A model generated the notes under the pieces. It was not told the DNA's origin. It saw only the letters and a program-made list of their open reading frames with translations, and searched no databases. A stretch of DNA of 48,003 nt from a virus: IMG/VR virus record IMGVR_UViG_3300013094_003309, positions 1-48,003 of that record. One strand, written 5' to 3'. Position 1 is the first letter of the stretch. Every line of letters starts with the position of its first letter. Position numbers and translations under genes: made by a program. Positions 15,409-24,222 of the stretch are shown here, one piece after another.

Positions 15409-16317
15409 ATGAGTTTACTTGAAAAACTTAAAAAAAATTCAACGATAAAAGAATCATCTATTTTATCTGTATCAAAATTTTTTACTAAAAAGGATATGAT
15501 AACAACTCCAATTCCTGCGTTTAATGTTGCATTATCAGGCAGATTGGATGGCGGATTAACTCCAGGACTTTCATTATTTTGTGGTCCTAGTAAACATTTT
15601 AAAAGCCTTTTTTGTTTGATTTTAGCTAAAGCATATATGGATAAATATCCAGAATCTGTATTAGTATTTTATGATTGCGAATTTGGTACACCCGAAGCGT
15701 ATTTTGATTCATTAGGTATGGATAAAGATAGAATTCTCCATACCCCAATTATGAATATGGAAGAGTTTAAATTTGATATTATTAATCACCTTCAAAATAT
15801 TACTAGAGGCGACAAAGTAATATTTGTTGTTGATTCTTTAGGAAATATGGCTAGTAAAAAAGAAACTGATGATGCTATTGATGGTAAATCTGTTGCTGAT
15901 ATGACTCGTGCAAAATCTATGAAATCTATGTTTCGTATGATTACACCATATCTAGTTAAATATGATATTCCTATGGTAGCAGTAAATCATATCTATATGA
16001 CTCAGGAAATGTTCAGTAAACCAGTCGTTAGCGGGGGTTGTGTTGTAGCAGGCACTAAAATTCAAATGTTTGATGGATCGTTAAAATCTATTGAGGATAT
16101 TACACCTGGATGTTTGGTTAAAACTCAAGATGGTCCTAAAATTGTTACACATAGTTGGAACCCAGAGACACTTTTAGATGGAAATCCAGAATGTTATAAA
16201 ATTACATTTGAAGATGGTTACTCTGTAATTTGCTCTGATGAACACCCATTTCTTAAAAATTCAGAATTTGTATCGGCAAAGGAACTTAGTATTGGAGATG
16301 ATATAACAACATTGTGA
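15409..16317 (+). CDS. uvsX-N: UvsX N-terminal half fused to N-terminal split intein
   Basis: 302 residues. Residues 1-210 are the N-extein of the RecA-like recombinase UvsX: Walker A GPSKHFKS (59-66), Walker B 'VIFVVDSLGN', and 'AVNHIY'. The extein ends SGG, and Cys211 begins the intein: 'CVVAGTKIQ', block B 'ICSDEHPFL', ending 92 residues later at a TGA. The C-half is encoded at 16879-17433. Joining gives ...VVSGG-TGVYLSADN..., equivalent to the T4 UvsX SGG-TG segment. The reading frame does not continue past the stop, so a functional recombinase requires protein trans-splicing. Confidence 0.93.
   Translation: MSLLEKLKKNSTIKESSILSVSKFFTKKDMITTPIPAFNVALSGRLDGGLTPGLSLFCGPSKHFKSLFCLILAKAYMDKYPESVLVFYDCEFGTPEAYFDSLGMDKDRILHTPIMNMEEFKFDIINHLQNITRGDKVIFVVDSLGNMASKKETDDAIDGKSVADMTRAKSMKSMFRMITPYLVKYDIPMVAVNHIYMTQEMFSKPVVSGGCVVAGTKIQMFDGSLKSIEDITPGCLVKTQDGPKIVTHSWNPETLLDGNPECYKITFEDGYSVICSDEHPFLKNSEFVSAKELSIGDDITTL
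16039..16314 (+). other. N-intein segment of split UvsX intein (92 aa)
   Basis: It begins with catalytic Cys1 and carries the A block 'CVVAGTKI' and the B block with conserved His ('SDEHPF'). Hint-fold strands fill the rest. It ends at TGA 16315-16317. Confidence 0.9.
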
Positions 16318-16391
16318 AATTATAAATCTTATAAATGATATCAGCAGAGTAATAAATGCCTGTGTCGAATTAACTATTTATAGGAAACATA

Positions 16392-16882
16392 ATGCATATA
16401 GTATATTTATTTAAATTTAAAAGAAACAGGTTACCAAATTTATATATTGGGTCAAAAAGCAATTGTTATATTAAAGAAGGAAAAATATTTGATAAAAATA
16501 ATAAATTATATGAAGGATCTTGTGATTCTAATGTGTATTTAGAAGCATTATCAAAATGTAATTATGAAGTTTTTATTTTAGGCGAATTTGATGTATATAA
16601 TGATGCATTATCTATGGAACAAGATGCACATATTGCTAAAGTAATGCACATAGACAGGCATGTTCTAAAGCACATAAAGGAACATTAACTGTAAAAAATG
16701 TTTTAACTGGTGAAATACAAAAAGTGGAAAAAAATATATTTGATACTGTTATGGATAAAGATGTTTGGGCAACAACATCATCATTTCAAAAACGTGAAAT
16801 TTGCATATATTGTGGGAAAGAAAGTGTGGTCGGTAATATTAAACGCTGGCATAATGATAATTGTAAAGAGAAAAAAATATGA
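16392..16882 (+). pseudogene. GIY-YIG homing endonuclease, frameshifted, between UvsX halves
   Basis: ATG 16392 with AGGA upstream gives a 98-residue frame containing 'HIVYLFKF' and 'LYIGSKSN' (the GIY and YIG elements) and 'MEQDAHIAKV'. Around 16640 the homologous reading passes to the -1 frame, which then runs open to TGA 16880-16882. It encodes 'KGTLTVKNVLTGEIQKV' and a Cys/His finger (CIYCGK...WHNDNCK) typical of phage GIY-YIG endonuclease tails. So the gene is either broken by a one-base change, decoded by frameshifting, or affected by a base error. Its stop overlaps the ATG of the UvsX C-half (ATGA). Confidence 0.75.
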
Positions 16883-17433
16883 AAATTGTTAATATAGAAA
16901 AAGTTGGTAAAAGAAACGTATTTGATATAACTGTTGCTGATAATCATCAATATGTACTAGAAAATGGTGTTATCACACATAATACTGGTGTTTATCTTTC
17001 TGCTGATAATATTTACATCTTGGGCAGACAACAAGAAAAAGAAGGTACTGATGTTGTTGGGTATAATTTTATTATAAATGTTGAAAAATCAAGACATGTT
17101 CGTGAAAAATCAAAAATACCAATTACTGTAAAATATGAAGGCGGTTTAAGTTCTTGGTCAGGTTTAATTGATATGGCTCTAGAATCAGGACATGTTGTAA
17201 AACCATCTAATGGTTGGTATTCGCGAGTTAATACTGCGACAGGCGAGGTTGAAGAAAAGAAATATCGCCTTAAAGATACAGATACAAAGGACTTCTGGAA
17301 TAAAATATTATTAGATAAAACTTTTCAAGATTGGATTAAATCTAATTATCAAGTATCTCATGGAAATATTTTAGCTTCAGATAAAGATATAGAACAAACA
17401 TTTGCAGAAATTGGGGATGATGAAGAATTATAA
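16879..17433 (+). CDS. uvsX-C: C-terminal split intein fused to UvsX C-terminal half
   Basis: 184 residues. Residues 1-35 are the C-intein: block F 'VFDITVADNHQYVLENG' and block G 'VITHN', ending with His-Asn. The +1 residue is Thr36, the splice nucleophile. Residues 36-184 are the UvsX C-extein ('TGVYLSADNIYILGRQQ', 'INVEKSRHVREKSKIPI'), and the acidic tail ends GDDEEL. With the N-half, the spliced UvsX would be 359 residues (T4 391). The start codon overlaps the endonuclease stop, so translation of the C-half is probably coupled to the endonuclease gene. Confidence 0.92.
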   Translation: MKIVNIEKVGKRNVFDITVADNHQYVLENGVITHNTGVYLSADNIYILGRQQEKEGTDVVGYNFIINVEKSRHVREKSKIPITVKYEGGLSSWSGLIDMALESGHVVKPSNGWYSRVNTATGEVEEKKYRLKDTDTKDFWNKILLDKTFQDWIKSNYQVSHGNILASDKDIEQTFAEIGDDEEL

Positions 17434-17617
17434 AAATTGTGCTGAATTGACAGGAGCAATATTTGCAATTTGTCTTATTGTTGTATTATTATCAGCATGG
17501 ATAACTCATGTTGTTGTTTGTATTAAAACTGCATCTTGGGGTTTTTTGATTGCTGGTGCTATTGCATTTCCTGTTGCATGGGTTCATGGAATTGGATATT
17601 GGTTTAATATTTGGTAG
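17417..17617 (+). CDS. Small membrane protein
   Basis: 66 residues from ATG 17417 (GGGG directly upstream; ATG 17420 is an alternative). Two hydrophobic helices: 'AIFAICLIVVLLSAWITHVV' and 'FLIAGAIAFPVAWVHGIGYW'. Basic residues (KNYK) precede the first. It overlaps the UvsX C-half end in another frame. Inner-membrane location is expected; function unknown. Confidence 0.65.
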   Translation: MMKNYKNCAELTGAIFAICLIVVLLSAWITHVVVCIKTASWGFLIAGAIAFPVAWVHGIGYWFNIW

Positions 17618-17626
17618 GAGAAAATA

Positions 17627-17965
17627 ATGCTTGACTATAAAGAGGAAATAGATTATACTTTCATTGAGGCTAATGGTGCTGCTGGTATAAAGATTATTAG
17701 TGGTAATTTTGAAGATGTAATTTATACATATTCTCGTGTTTCAATATCAGAAGCAAAAGATGATGTTACAGATGAAGATCTTCCGGCAATGTTGAGTTTT
17801 AATTATGATATTGTTGATTCGTCTGGTTACACTGAAGAAGAGTTTCAGACAATTGAATTTAAAACTAAAATTGGTGATATTTTAATGTCAATTTTAGCAA
17901 AAAGTGCGGAGAATACTATTGAACTTGAACAAACTGATTCTAAAGAATCTGCAATATTGGGATGA
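17627..17965 (+). CDS. Conserved small acidic phage protein, unknown function
   Basis: 112 residues with GGAG before the ATG. Predicted beta-rich: 'FIEANGAAGIKIISGNFEDVIYTYSRVSI' (in parts) then 'LPAMLSFNYDIVDSSG'. It is acidic, with no Cys. It sits between UvsX and gp41, where T4-like marine phages often carry a gene of this size. The end overlaps the helicase gene in another frame by 47 bases. Confidence 0.7.
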   Translation: MLDYKEEIDYTFIEANGAAGIKIISGNFEDVIYTYSRVSISEAKDDVTDEDLPAMLSFNYDIVDSSGYTEEEFQTIEFKTKIGDILMSILAKSAENTIELEQTDSKESAILG

Positions 17966-19316
17966 TTATTCTCGAAAAGTTTTACCGTTTATAAAACAAG
18001 ATTATTTTAGTGAAAGAAGTGAAAAATTAATATTTAATGAAATAACTTCTTTCATTGGAGAATATGGTAATTTGCCAACTTATGAATCATTAATTATCCA
18101 ATTAGAAAATAAATCTTTATCTGATGGAGAATATAGTGATGCAATTGGATTATTAAACGAGTTTCATGAATCGAAAGCAGAAACAGTTGAATTGGAATGG
18201 TTGATTGATAAAACAGAAACATTTTGTCAAGAAAAAGCAGTATATAATGCTGTTGTTGAATCAATTTCAATTTTAGAAAATAAACATCCTGATTTATCTA
18301 AAGGATCTATTCCAAAATTGCTATCTGATGCATTAGCTATTTCTTTTGATTCTAGTGTTGGTCATGAATATGTTGATGATAGTGATTCGAGATATGAATA
18401 CTATCATAGAACTGAAGAAAAAATTCCATTTAGTTTAAATTGGTTTAATAAGATAACAAATGGAGGTTTACCTAAGAAAACATTATCAATAATTCTAGCT
18501 GCTCCACATTCTGGAAAAAGTTTGATGATGTGTGATTTTGCAACAAGTTTTTATCAATCTGGTAAAAACGTTCTTTATATAACTGCTGAAATGGCAGAAG
18601 AAGAAATTGCAAAAAGAATTGATGCAAATTTATTAAATGTCTATATGGACGATTTAATGAATATGACAAAAGCTCAATATGAGAAAAAAATAAATTTCGT
18701 AAAATCTAAAACTTCTGGAAAATTGTTTATAAAAGAATATCCAACATCTTGTGCTTCTGTGACACATTTCAGAACTCTTTTAAATGAGTTAAGATTAAAA
18801 AAGAATTTTGTCCCTGATGTTATATTTGTTGATTATTTAAATATCATAGCGTCTTCAAGAATGAAGATGTCGGGGGCAGTTAATTCCTACACATATATTA
18901 AAGCTATTGGTGAGGAATTAAGGGGTTTGGCTCAAGAGTTTAATGTTCCTATTGTGAGCGCCACACAGACCACCAGAGGCGCAGCAAATTCTAGTGATAC
19001 CGATATGACCGATATCTCAGAAAGTTTCGGTATTGCTCATATTGCGGACTTTATGGTGTCTATTATTAACTCTGAAGAACTTCAAGAATTGAATCAATTG
19101 ATGGTAAAACAATTAAAAAATAGATTTAGAGATTTAAATTTAAATAAACGTTTTGTTGTTGGAATTGATCGTGCAAAAATGAGGTTGTACGATGTTGAAG
19201 ATTCAGCTCAAGACGGATTAGTTGATACTGGTTCTCCTGAACCTGAATATAATGCTGCTTCTTTTGGAAGTAAAAAGAAAATAGATAAAAACTCATTTAG
19301 TGGATTCAAGGTATAA
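17919..19316 (+). CDS. 41: Replicative DNA helicase, gp41
   Basis: About 465 residues (T4 475). DnaB-type hexameric helicase that works with primase gp61. Start: TTG 17919 is preferred because GGAG (17908-17911) is seven bases upstream; GTG 17904 is an alternative and no ATG fits. Walker A is in 'APHSGKSLM' near residue 195, Walker B is 'VIFVDYLNI', and the R-finger region 'KQLKNRFRDLNLNKRFVVG' follows. The C-terminal tail is acidic then basic. No intein is present here, although gp41 is split by one in some marine metagenomes. Confidence 0.93.
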   Translation: MNLNKLILKNLQYWDDYSRKVLPFIKQDYFSERSEKLIFNEITSFIGEYGNLPTYESLIIQLENKSLSDGEYSDAIGLLNEFHESKAETVELEWLIDKTETFCQEKAVYNAVVESISILENKHPDLSKGSIPKLLSDALAISFDSSVGHEYVDDSDSRYEYYHRTEEKIPFSLNWFNKITNGGLPKKTLSIILAAPHSGKSLMMCDFATSFYQSGKNVLYITAEMAEEEIAKRIDANLLNVYMDDLMNMTKAQYEKKINFVKSKTSGKLFIKEYPTSCASVTHFRTLLNELRLKKNFVPDVIFVDYLNIIASSRMKMSGAVNSYTYIKAIGEELRGLAQEFNVPIVSATQTTRGAANSSDTDMTDISESFGIAHIADFMVSIINSEELQELNQLMVKQLKNRFRDLNLNKRFVVGIDRAKMRLYDVEDSAQDGLVDTGSPEPEYNAASFGSKKKIDKNSFSGFKV

Positions 19317-19319
19317 AAT

Positions 19320-19655
19320 ATGGAAAAACGATATACAGTTGTTGGTGAAGATATTGATATATCTGATGGTTATCATACAATGTCAGAATTATATGCACAT
19401 AGATGTACACTATTTGCTGCATTGTTAAAGTCTCACCCACAAGCTTCTTGGAAGAGTAAAAAACACAGCGATGGTACATCTTGGGATGGTTGGTTTATTG
19501 CTGGTATGAGATTACCAACAGGTGATGTTACATATCACCTTCCTGTAGACGAATTTTGGGAAATTCTTCCGATTGCTGAGTTGGAATTTGGTGTCGTTTG
19601 GGATGGTCATACATCTGATGATGTTGTGAGACGAATTATGGAATGGATAAAATGA
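19320..19655 (+). CDS. Conserved marine-phage protein, unknown function
   Basis: 111 residues. Contains 'SWDGWFIAGMRLPTGDVTYHLP' (in parts: SWDGWFIAGM, RLPTGDVTYHLP) and 'GHTSDDVVRRI', a pattern recurrent in T4-like marine phages. Rich in Trp and His. It starts three bases after the helicase stop and its stop overlaps the next ATG (ATGA). It ends the replication module before the glycan cassette. Confidence 0.75.
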   Translation: MEKRYTVVGEDIDISDGYHTMSELYAHRCTLFAALLKSHPQASWKSKKHSDGTSWDGWFIAGMRLPTGDVTYHLPVDEFWEILPIAELEFGVVWDGHTSDDVVRRIMEWIK

Positions 19656-20362
19656 GTAGTGCTGTTGTAATAATTCCAACAATTGGTTCTGTTGTTTTAG
19701 ATCAAACATTAAAAAGTTTAGAGAATCAAACTCATAAAGATGTAACAACATTAATTGTTGTTGATGGTCCTGAATATAAATCTAAAGTTGATAATATTAT
19801 AGATAAACATCCAAATTTAAACAAACAGGTTGTTTATTTACAAGAAAATGTTGGCGCAAATGGATTTTATGGACAAAGAGTATATGCTGCATTTTCCCAT
19901 TTAGTAAATAAAGATTATGTTTTCTATCTTGATCAAGATAATTGGTATGAGCCTAATCATATTGAATATATGATTAATACAATAGAATCTACTGGATGCC
20001 AATGGGCATATAGTTTAAGAAATATATATTCTCCTGATGGCGATTATTTGCTTCAAGATAATTGTGAAAGTTTGGGGAAATGGAACGCTTATACAAATAC
20101 TAACATGGTTGATACTAATTGTTATTGTATTCCAAGAAATATAGCTGTAGAAATATCAAGATTTTGGCATTGTGGTTGGGGTGAAGATCGTGTTATTTTC
20201 TCTATTTTAAATGAACATTTTCCTAATTATGAATGTTCTGGTAAATATACAATAAATTATAGATTAGGTGGAAATGTGGGTTCTGTATCAAAAGATTTTT
20301 TTGAACAGGGAAACAGTGTAATTGATAGTCAATATAAAGGAAAATATCCATGGGCGAAATAA
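19652..20362 (+). CDS. Family-2 type glycosyltransferase
   Basis: 236 residues. ATG 19652 is chosen because it overlaps the previous stop (ATGA), indicating coupling. GT-A signs: 'VVIIPTIGS', 'TLIVVDG', 'ENVGANGFYGQR', the DxD-type 'YLDQDNWYEP' (about 93-102) and 'GWGEDRVIF' on the acceptor side. It is the first gene of the cassette running to 34364. Likely transfers a hexose to a surface glycan or a phage structure; the acceptor is unknown. Confidence 0.8.
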   Translation: MSSAVVIIPTIGSVVLDQTLKSLENQTHKDVTTLIVVDGPEYKSKVDNIIDKHPNLNKQVVYLQENVGANGFYGQRVYAAFSHLVNKDYVFYLDQDNWYEPNHIEYMINTIESTGCQWAYSLRNIYSPDGDYLLQDNCESLGKWNAYTNTNMVDTNCYCIPRNIAVEISRFWHCGWGEDRVIFSILNEHFPNYECSGKYTINYRLGGNVGSVSKDFFEQGNSVIDSQYKGKYPWAK

Positions 20363-21117
20363 AAATATTATGTTATATATTTTCTTGGAAAGGTCAGTTT
20401 GAAAATGCTGTCAAATTGCAAGAACAATTATCTCCGTTATTAGATGTAGTTGTAATAAATTCTGATGATGATAATACAAAAGAGGGTTGGATTAATATTG
20501 GGAACGAATGTTATTTTTCTGATCAGTTTAGAACTGCTCTAGATGCATTTGATGATTCAAAATATGATGTTTTGTGGCATATTCAAGCTGATGCTTCTTA
20601 TTCTGAGTGGGAACCAATTATAAAATCAGCAAGAGAAAGTTATAATACTTATAATTGGGGTGTATTTGCTCCAAATGTTAACGATACATTTTACATTTCA
20701 GAAAGAACTGATGTTTCAGATTTAGATGGAAATTTAAAACTTGTTGCAACAACTGATAATACTTGTTGGTTTATTCATAAAGATTATATTAATGCAATGA
20801 AAGCTAATTATCATTTAATGAGAGAAAATATTTTAGGTTGGGGTTGGGATTTAATTATTTGTGCTCTTAGTCATCTTGATGGTCGATATGTCATAAGAGA
20901 TTATTCTTTCGAAGTTAATCATCCTACTTCAACAGGATATATGAAAGATAAAGCAGAGAAAGAAATGCAAGAAATGTTTCAAAAATGTGATTTAAAATTA
21001 CAAGAAACTATTTATAATATTAAGGTAAAACCAAGAGAATTGGGAAAATTATATAATATTCAACAAGTTTCTAATTCTGCTGAAATAATTTATAATACTG
21101 CAACAGGAATTTATTGA
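20350..21117 (+). CDS. Putative glycosyltransferase
   Basis: 255 residues. N-terminal 'KILCYIFSWKGQFENA' resembles a GT-A Rossmann-like start; 'VLWHIQADASYSEW' has an acidic sugar-nucleotide-type site near 77-90, and 'ENILGWGWDLIIC' matches the GWGxD acceptor motif. It overlaps the previous gene by 13 bases and the next by one (TGATG). The family is not certain; GT-A fold by pattern only. Confidence 0.6.
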   Translation: MGEIKILCYIFSWKGQFENAVKLQEQLSPLLDVVVINSDDDNTKEGWINIGNECYFSDQFRTALDAFDDSKYDVLWHIQADASYSEWEPIIKSARESYNTYNWGVFAPNVNDTFYISERTDVSDLDGNLKLVATTDNTCWFIHKDYINAMKANYHLMRENILGWGWDLIICALSHLDGRYVIRDYSFEVNHPTSTGYMKDKAEKEMQEMFQKCDLKLQETIYNIKVKPRELGKLYNIQQVSNSAEIIYNTATGIY

Positions 21118-21956
21118 TGAAAATTTCATATTTAGATTTTTGGCCAGGATTTGATCCTTCTTCAAATTGGTTTAATTTACTATTGCGTGGTGCATTTCCT
21201 GACAGAGAAATAAAAATAACAGCACCTGAATATGCTGATGTTATTTTCTTTTCATGTTTTGGTAGTGAACATCAAGTATATAAAAATTCTAAAGCAATTA
21301 AAATTTTATATATTGGCGAAAATGAAAGACCCAATTATTCTGTTGCTGATTATTCGTTAAGTTTTGATTTTGATGATTATTCAGGAAGAAATTTTAGACT
21401 TCCTCATTGGTATCTATATATAAATTGGTGGGACGAACCAAATTTTCAACATGCTGAAATTCCATTGATTGCTTTGACTAAATGGATTGACTCTAAAGAA
21501 ATTTGGAATAGAAAAGAATTTTGTTCTATAATAATTGGTAATCCAGTTCAAAATAGAATAGATACTACAGCAAAATTAAACGAATTTAAACCTGTTCATG
21601 GATTTGGTAGGGTGTTTAATAATCCTGTAGATGATAAACTTAAACTTTTGTACAACTATAGGTGGAATATTTGTTTTGAGAATTCTATATATGATGGATA
21701 TGTGACAGAAAAATTATTACAAGCTAAAATTTCTGGGTGTATTCCTTTATATTATGGATCTAATGCAGCTACTATAGATTTTAATAAAGATTGTTATCTT
21801 GATATTACAGGTCTTTCATTAGAACAAATTTATAAAAAAGTTGTAGATATTGAAAATGATAAAAATCTATTTTTGGCTATTTCTTCTGAGCCATTATTTA
21901 ATACTTTACCAACATTAGACCCATTATATAATTTTTTAAAGGATAAATTAAAATAA
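21117..21956 (+). CDS. Glycosyltransferase family 10 (alpha-1,3-fucosyltransferase-like)
   Basis: 279 residues from ATG 21117, which overlaps the upstream stop (TGATG). The GT10 signature is clear near 185-215: 'ICFENSIYDGYVTEKL' then 'GCIPLYYGS'. The upstream domain has 'YIGENERPN' and 'LPHWYLY', the GT10 acceptor half. It uses GDP-fucose or a similar 6-deoxyhexose. Donor supply is explained by Gmd (27828) and the Fcl-like gene (29597) in the same cluster. Confidence 0.85.
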   Translation: MKISYLDFWPGFDPSSNWFNLLLRGAFPDREIKITAPEYADVIFFSCFGSEHQVYKNSKAIKILYIGENERPNYSVADYSLSFDFDDYSGRNFRLPHWYLYINWWDEPNFQHAEIPLIALTKWIDSKEIWNRKEFCSIIIGNPVQNRIDTTAKLNEFKPVHGFGRVFNNPVDDKLKLLYNYRWNICFENSIYDGYVTEKLLQAKISGCIPLYYGSNAATIDFNKDCYLDITGLSLEQIYKKVVDIENDKNLFLAISSEPLFNTLPTLDPLYNFLKDKLK

Positions 21957-21957
21957 T

Positions 21958-22881
21958 ATGCAAAAAGATTTTTATGAAATAAATGATTTGATTGGTGAGC
22001 GATTACAATCTGGAGAACCATTTTCTGTTTTGCGTATTGATAATACTGCTGGATATGTTCTTGATTGTTTACACGAAAAACAATCTCCAAGCGAAGAATT
22101 TTACAATAATTATACGTTAGTTGAAAGTGGAATTTATCCGACTGATTTAAATTATTCATTTCAGGTTGTGATGCCTAAAACTATAGAAATGATGAAACAA
22201 TGTAATATTTTAGGGTTTGTTGATGTTTCTGGTAAAATTAAAGCAAATGAAAATAAATTTTTAGATCAATTCCCAGATAAACCCACATTTTTTGATTTTC
22301 ATATTTTTGATGCTGGATATATAATGGGGTATTCTAAGTTTGGAAAACTAGAAAATCCTTGGACAAAATATCTCAAAGGGAAAAAGGTTCTTATTATTTC
22401 TTCCCATGCAAAAACGATTTTACATCAATGGAAAAATATTAATAAAATATGGGGCGATAGAGTAGAAGAAATAGTTCCTTTTGAATTGGTTGATGCAATC
22501 AGTACGCCATTTCATCCTGCTATTGATGATAGACAATATAAAGATTGTGGTGATTTTGAGCAATTAGTAAATATAACGAAAGATAGAATTGATCAATATG
22601 ATTATGATGTATTATTAACAAGCGTTACAACACAATCTCCGTTTTATGCAAATCATGCTAGAGAAAGAGGGAAGGTTGGTATACAAACTGGCGGTGCTTT
22701 ACAGTTATTTTTTGGTATTTTAGGTGGAAGATGGTTGAATCCTGATTATTATAATTATTGTTATCCATCACCAGAAAAATTATTTAATGAGCATTGGATT
22801 TATCCTCTTGAAGAAGATGAACCACAAAAACGAAACGAAATTGGATTTCTTGAAACCTCAACTGCATATTGGAAAGTATAA
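21958..22881 (+). CDS. Putative GT-D fold glycosyltransferase
   Basis: 307 residues. 'FSVLRIDNTAGYV' (about 22-34) resembles the FSxxRxGDGE start of GT-D (DUF1792-like) enzymes, and 'VLIISSHAKTIL' and 'VGIQTGGALQLFFGILGGRW' (two parts) match the later GG-type motif. The key second acidic residue in the first motif is less clear (DN rather than GD). Assigned by pattern and by its place in a glycosyltransferase run. Confidence 0.5.
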   Translation: MQKDFYEINDLIGERLQSGEPFSVLRIDNTAGYVLDCLHEKQSPSEEFYNNYTLVESGIYPTDLNYSFQVVMPKTIEMMKQCNILGFVDVSGKIKANENKFLDQFPDKPTFFDFHIFDAGYIMGYSKFGKLENPWTKYLKGKKVLIISSHAKTILHQWKNINKIWGDRVEEIVPFELVDAISTPFHPAIDDRQYKDCGDFEQLVNITKDRIDQYDYDVLLTSVTTQSPFYANHARERGKVGIQTGGALQLFFGILGGRWLNPDYYNYCYPSPEKLFNEHWIYPLEEDEPQKRNEIGFLETSTAYWKV

Positions 22882-22884
22882 ATT

Positions 22885-24219
22885 ATGAATAATAATGATT
22901 TAAGTGAAATTTTAGCATCAGTAAAAAGTTATGCTGAAAATAATTTGTTGACAAAAAAATGGGAAGCTGGTATTGATTATGTAAATTATGCTGGTCCATT
23001 TTTTGATCATAATGAATATGTTGCTGCCGTAAATACTATTTTAAATGGTTGGCTTGTGATGGGAAATGATAGTTTGAAATTTGAACATAAATTTCCTAAA
23101 TTTTTTGGTAAAAATCATGGGATTCTAACAAATAGTGGATCTAGTTCAAATTTGTTAATGATGTATAGCCTAACAAGCAAAAACGGTCATAATTTCCCAA
23201 AAGGAACAAAAGTCTTGATGCCTATTGCTGGTTTCCCGACAACATTAAATCCGACACTTCAAGTTGGATTTGAACCTATATTTCTTGATATCGAATTAGA
23301 TACTTTAAATCTTGATTTAACTAAAGCTGAAGACTTGATAAAAGAACATGACATTAAAATAATAACATTTGCTCATGTTTTAGGTAATCCGCCAGATATG
23401 GACAAATTGATGGATTTAGTTAACAAATATAATTTGATTCTTTTGGAAGATTGTTGTGATGCTTTAGGTTCTAGTTATGATGGAAAACCATTAGGCAGTT
23501 TTGGTGAGATGGCTTCTTGTAGTTTTTATCCAGCACATCATATTACAATGGGTGAAGGTGGATTTGTTTCTTGTAACACTAAAGAACAAGAAGTTATTTT
23601 AAGAAGTTTAAGAGAGTGGGGTCGTGGTTGTTATTGTGTTGGTCCCAAAGCAAATACCCTAAAATGTGGAACATGTAAAAATAGATTTAGTAATTGGATT
23701 CCAGCATTGGAAAATGAAACTTTTGATCACAAATATGTTTATGATGAAATTGGATTTAATTTAAAGCCTATTGAAATGCAAGCATCAATTGGTCTTCATC
23801 AAATTGAGAAATTGGATACTATTGGACAATTAAGAAAGAAAAATTATAATCTGTTATTTCAAATTTATGAAAAATATGAAGAATTCTTTCATCTTCCAAG
23901 AGCTAGAGATAAATCTGATGTGAGTTGGTTTGCTTTTCCATTGACTATTAGAAAAGGTGCTCCATTTACACGATTTGAGTTTGTTAATTATCTTGAAAAT
24001 AAAAAAATTCAAACTAGACCATATTTTGCTGGAAATATTATGTTACAACCTGCGTATACACATATTATGGATACAAATACTGCAAAAGTGAATTATCCAA
24101 ATGCAACATATACTACTACACATACATTATTCCATGGAACAAGTCCAGTAATTAGCGATGATCAAATTGCCTATATAAAAATAGTAGTAGATGATTTTAT
24201 GAAACAGTTTATAGGATAG
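22885..24219 (+). CDS. rfbH: RfbH-like 3-dehydrase (E1), His-type PLP/PMP, Fe-S enzyme
   Basis: 444 residues. DegT fold enzyme where the usual PLP lysine is replaced by His: 'SFYPAHHITMGEGG' (about His218). Four cysteines in 'GRGCYCVG...KCGTC' (C249, C251, C261, C264) are placed like the [2Fe-2S] site of RfbH/E1, which removes the C3 hydroxyl of CDP-4-keto-6-deoxyglucose. So this is more than an aminotransferase-family call. The expected partner reductase (E3) and CDP-glucose enzymes are not in the window. A second His-type member (ColD-like) is at 30532. Confidence 0.85.
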   Translation: MNNNDLSEILASVKSYAENNLLTKKWEAGIDYVNYAGPFFDHNEYVAAVNTILNGWLVMGNDSLKFEHKFPKFFGKNHGILTNSGSSSNLLMMYSLTSKNGHNFPKGTKVLMPIAGFPTTLNPTLQVGFEPIFLDIELDTLNLDLTKAEDLIKEHDIKIITFAHVLGNPPDMDKLMDLVNKYNLILLEDCCDALGSSYDGKPLGSFGEMASCSFYPAHHITMGEGGFVSCNTKEQEVILRSLREWGRGCYCVGPKANTLKCGTCKNRFSNWIPALENETFDHKYVYDEIGFNLKPIEMQASIGLHQIEKLDTIGQLRKKNYNLLFQIYEKYEEFFHLPRARDKSDVSWFAFPLTIRKGAPFTRFEFVNYLENKKIQTRPYFAGNIMLQPAYTHIMDTNTAKVNYPNATYTTTHTLFHGTSPVISDDQIAYIKIVVDDFMKQFIG

Positions 24220-24222
24220 GTT

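Noticed and set aside
16375-16382. TATTTATA, a reverse-strand late promoter box
   Set aside because: No minus-strand gene follows it; expected by chance in AT-rich DNA.
16710-16892. 60-codon ORF between UvsX halves
   Set aside because: Out of frame with the endonuclease tail, which has the conserved Cys finger in another frame.
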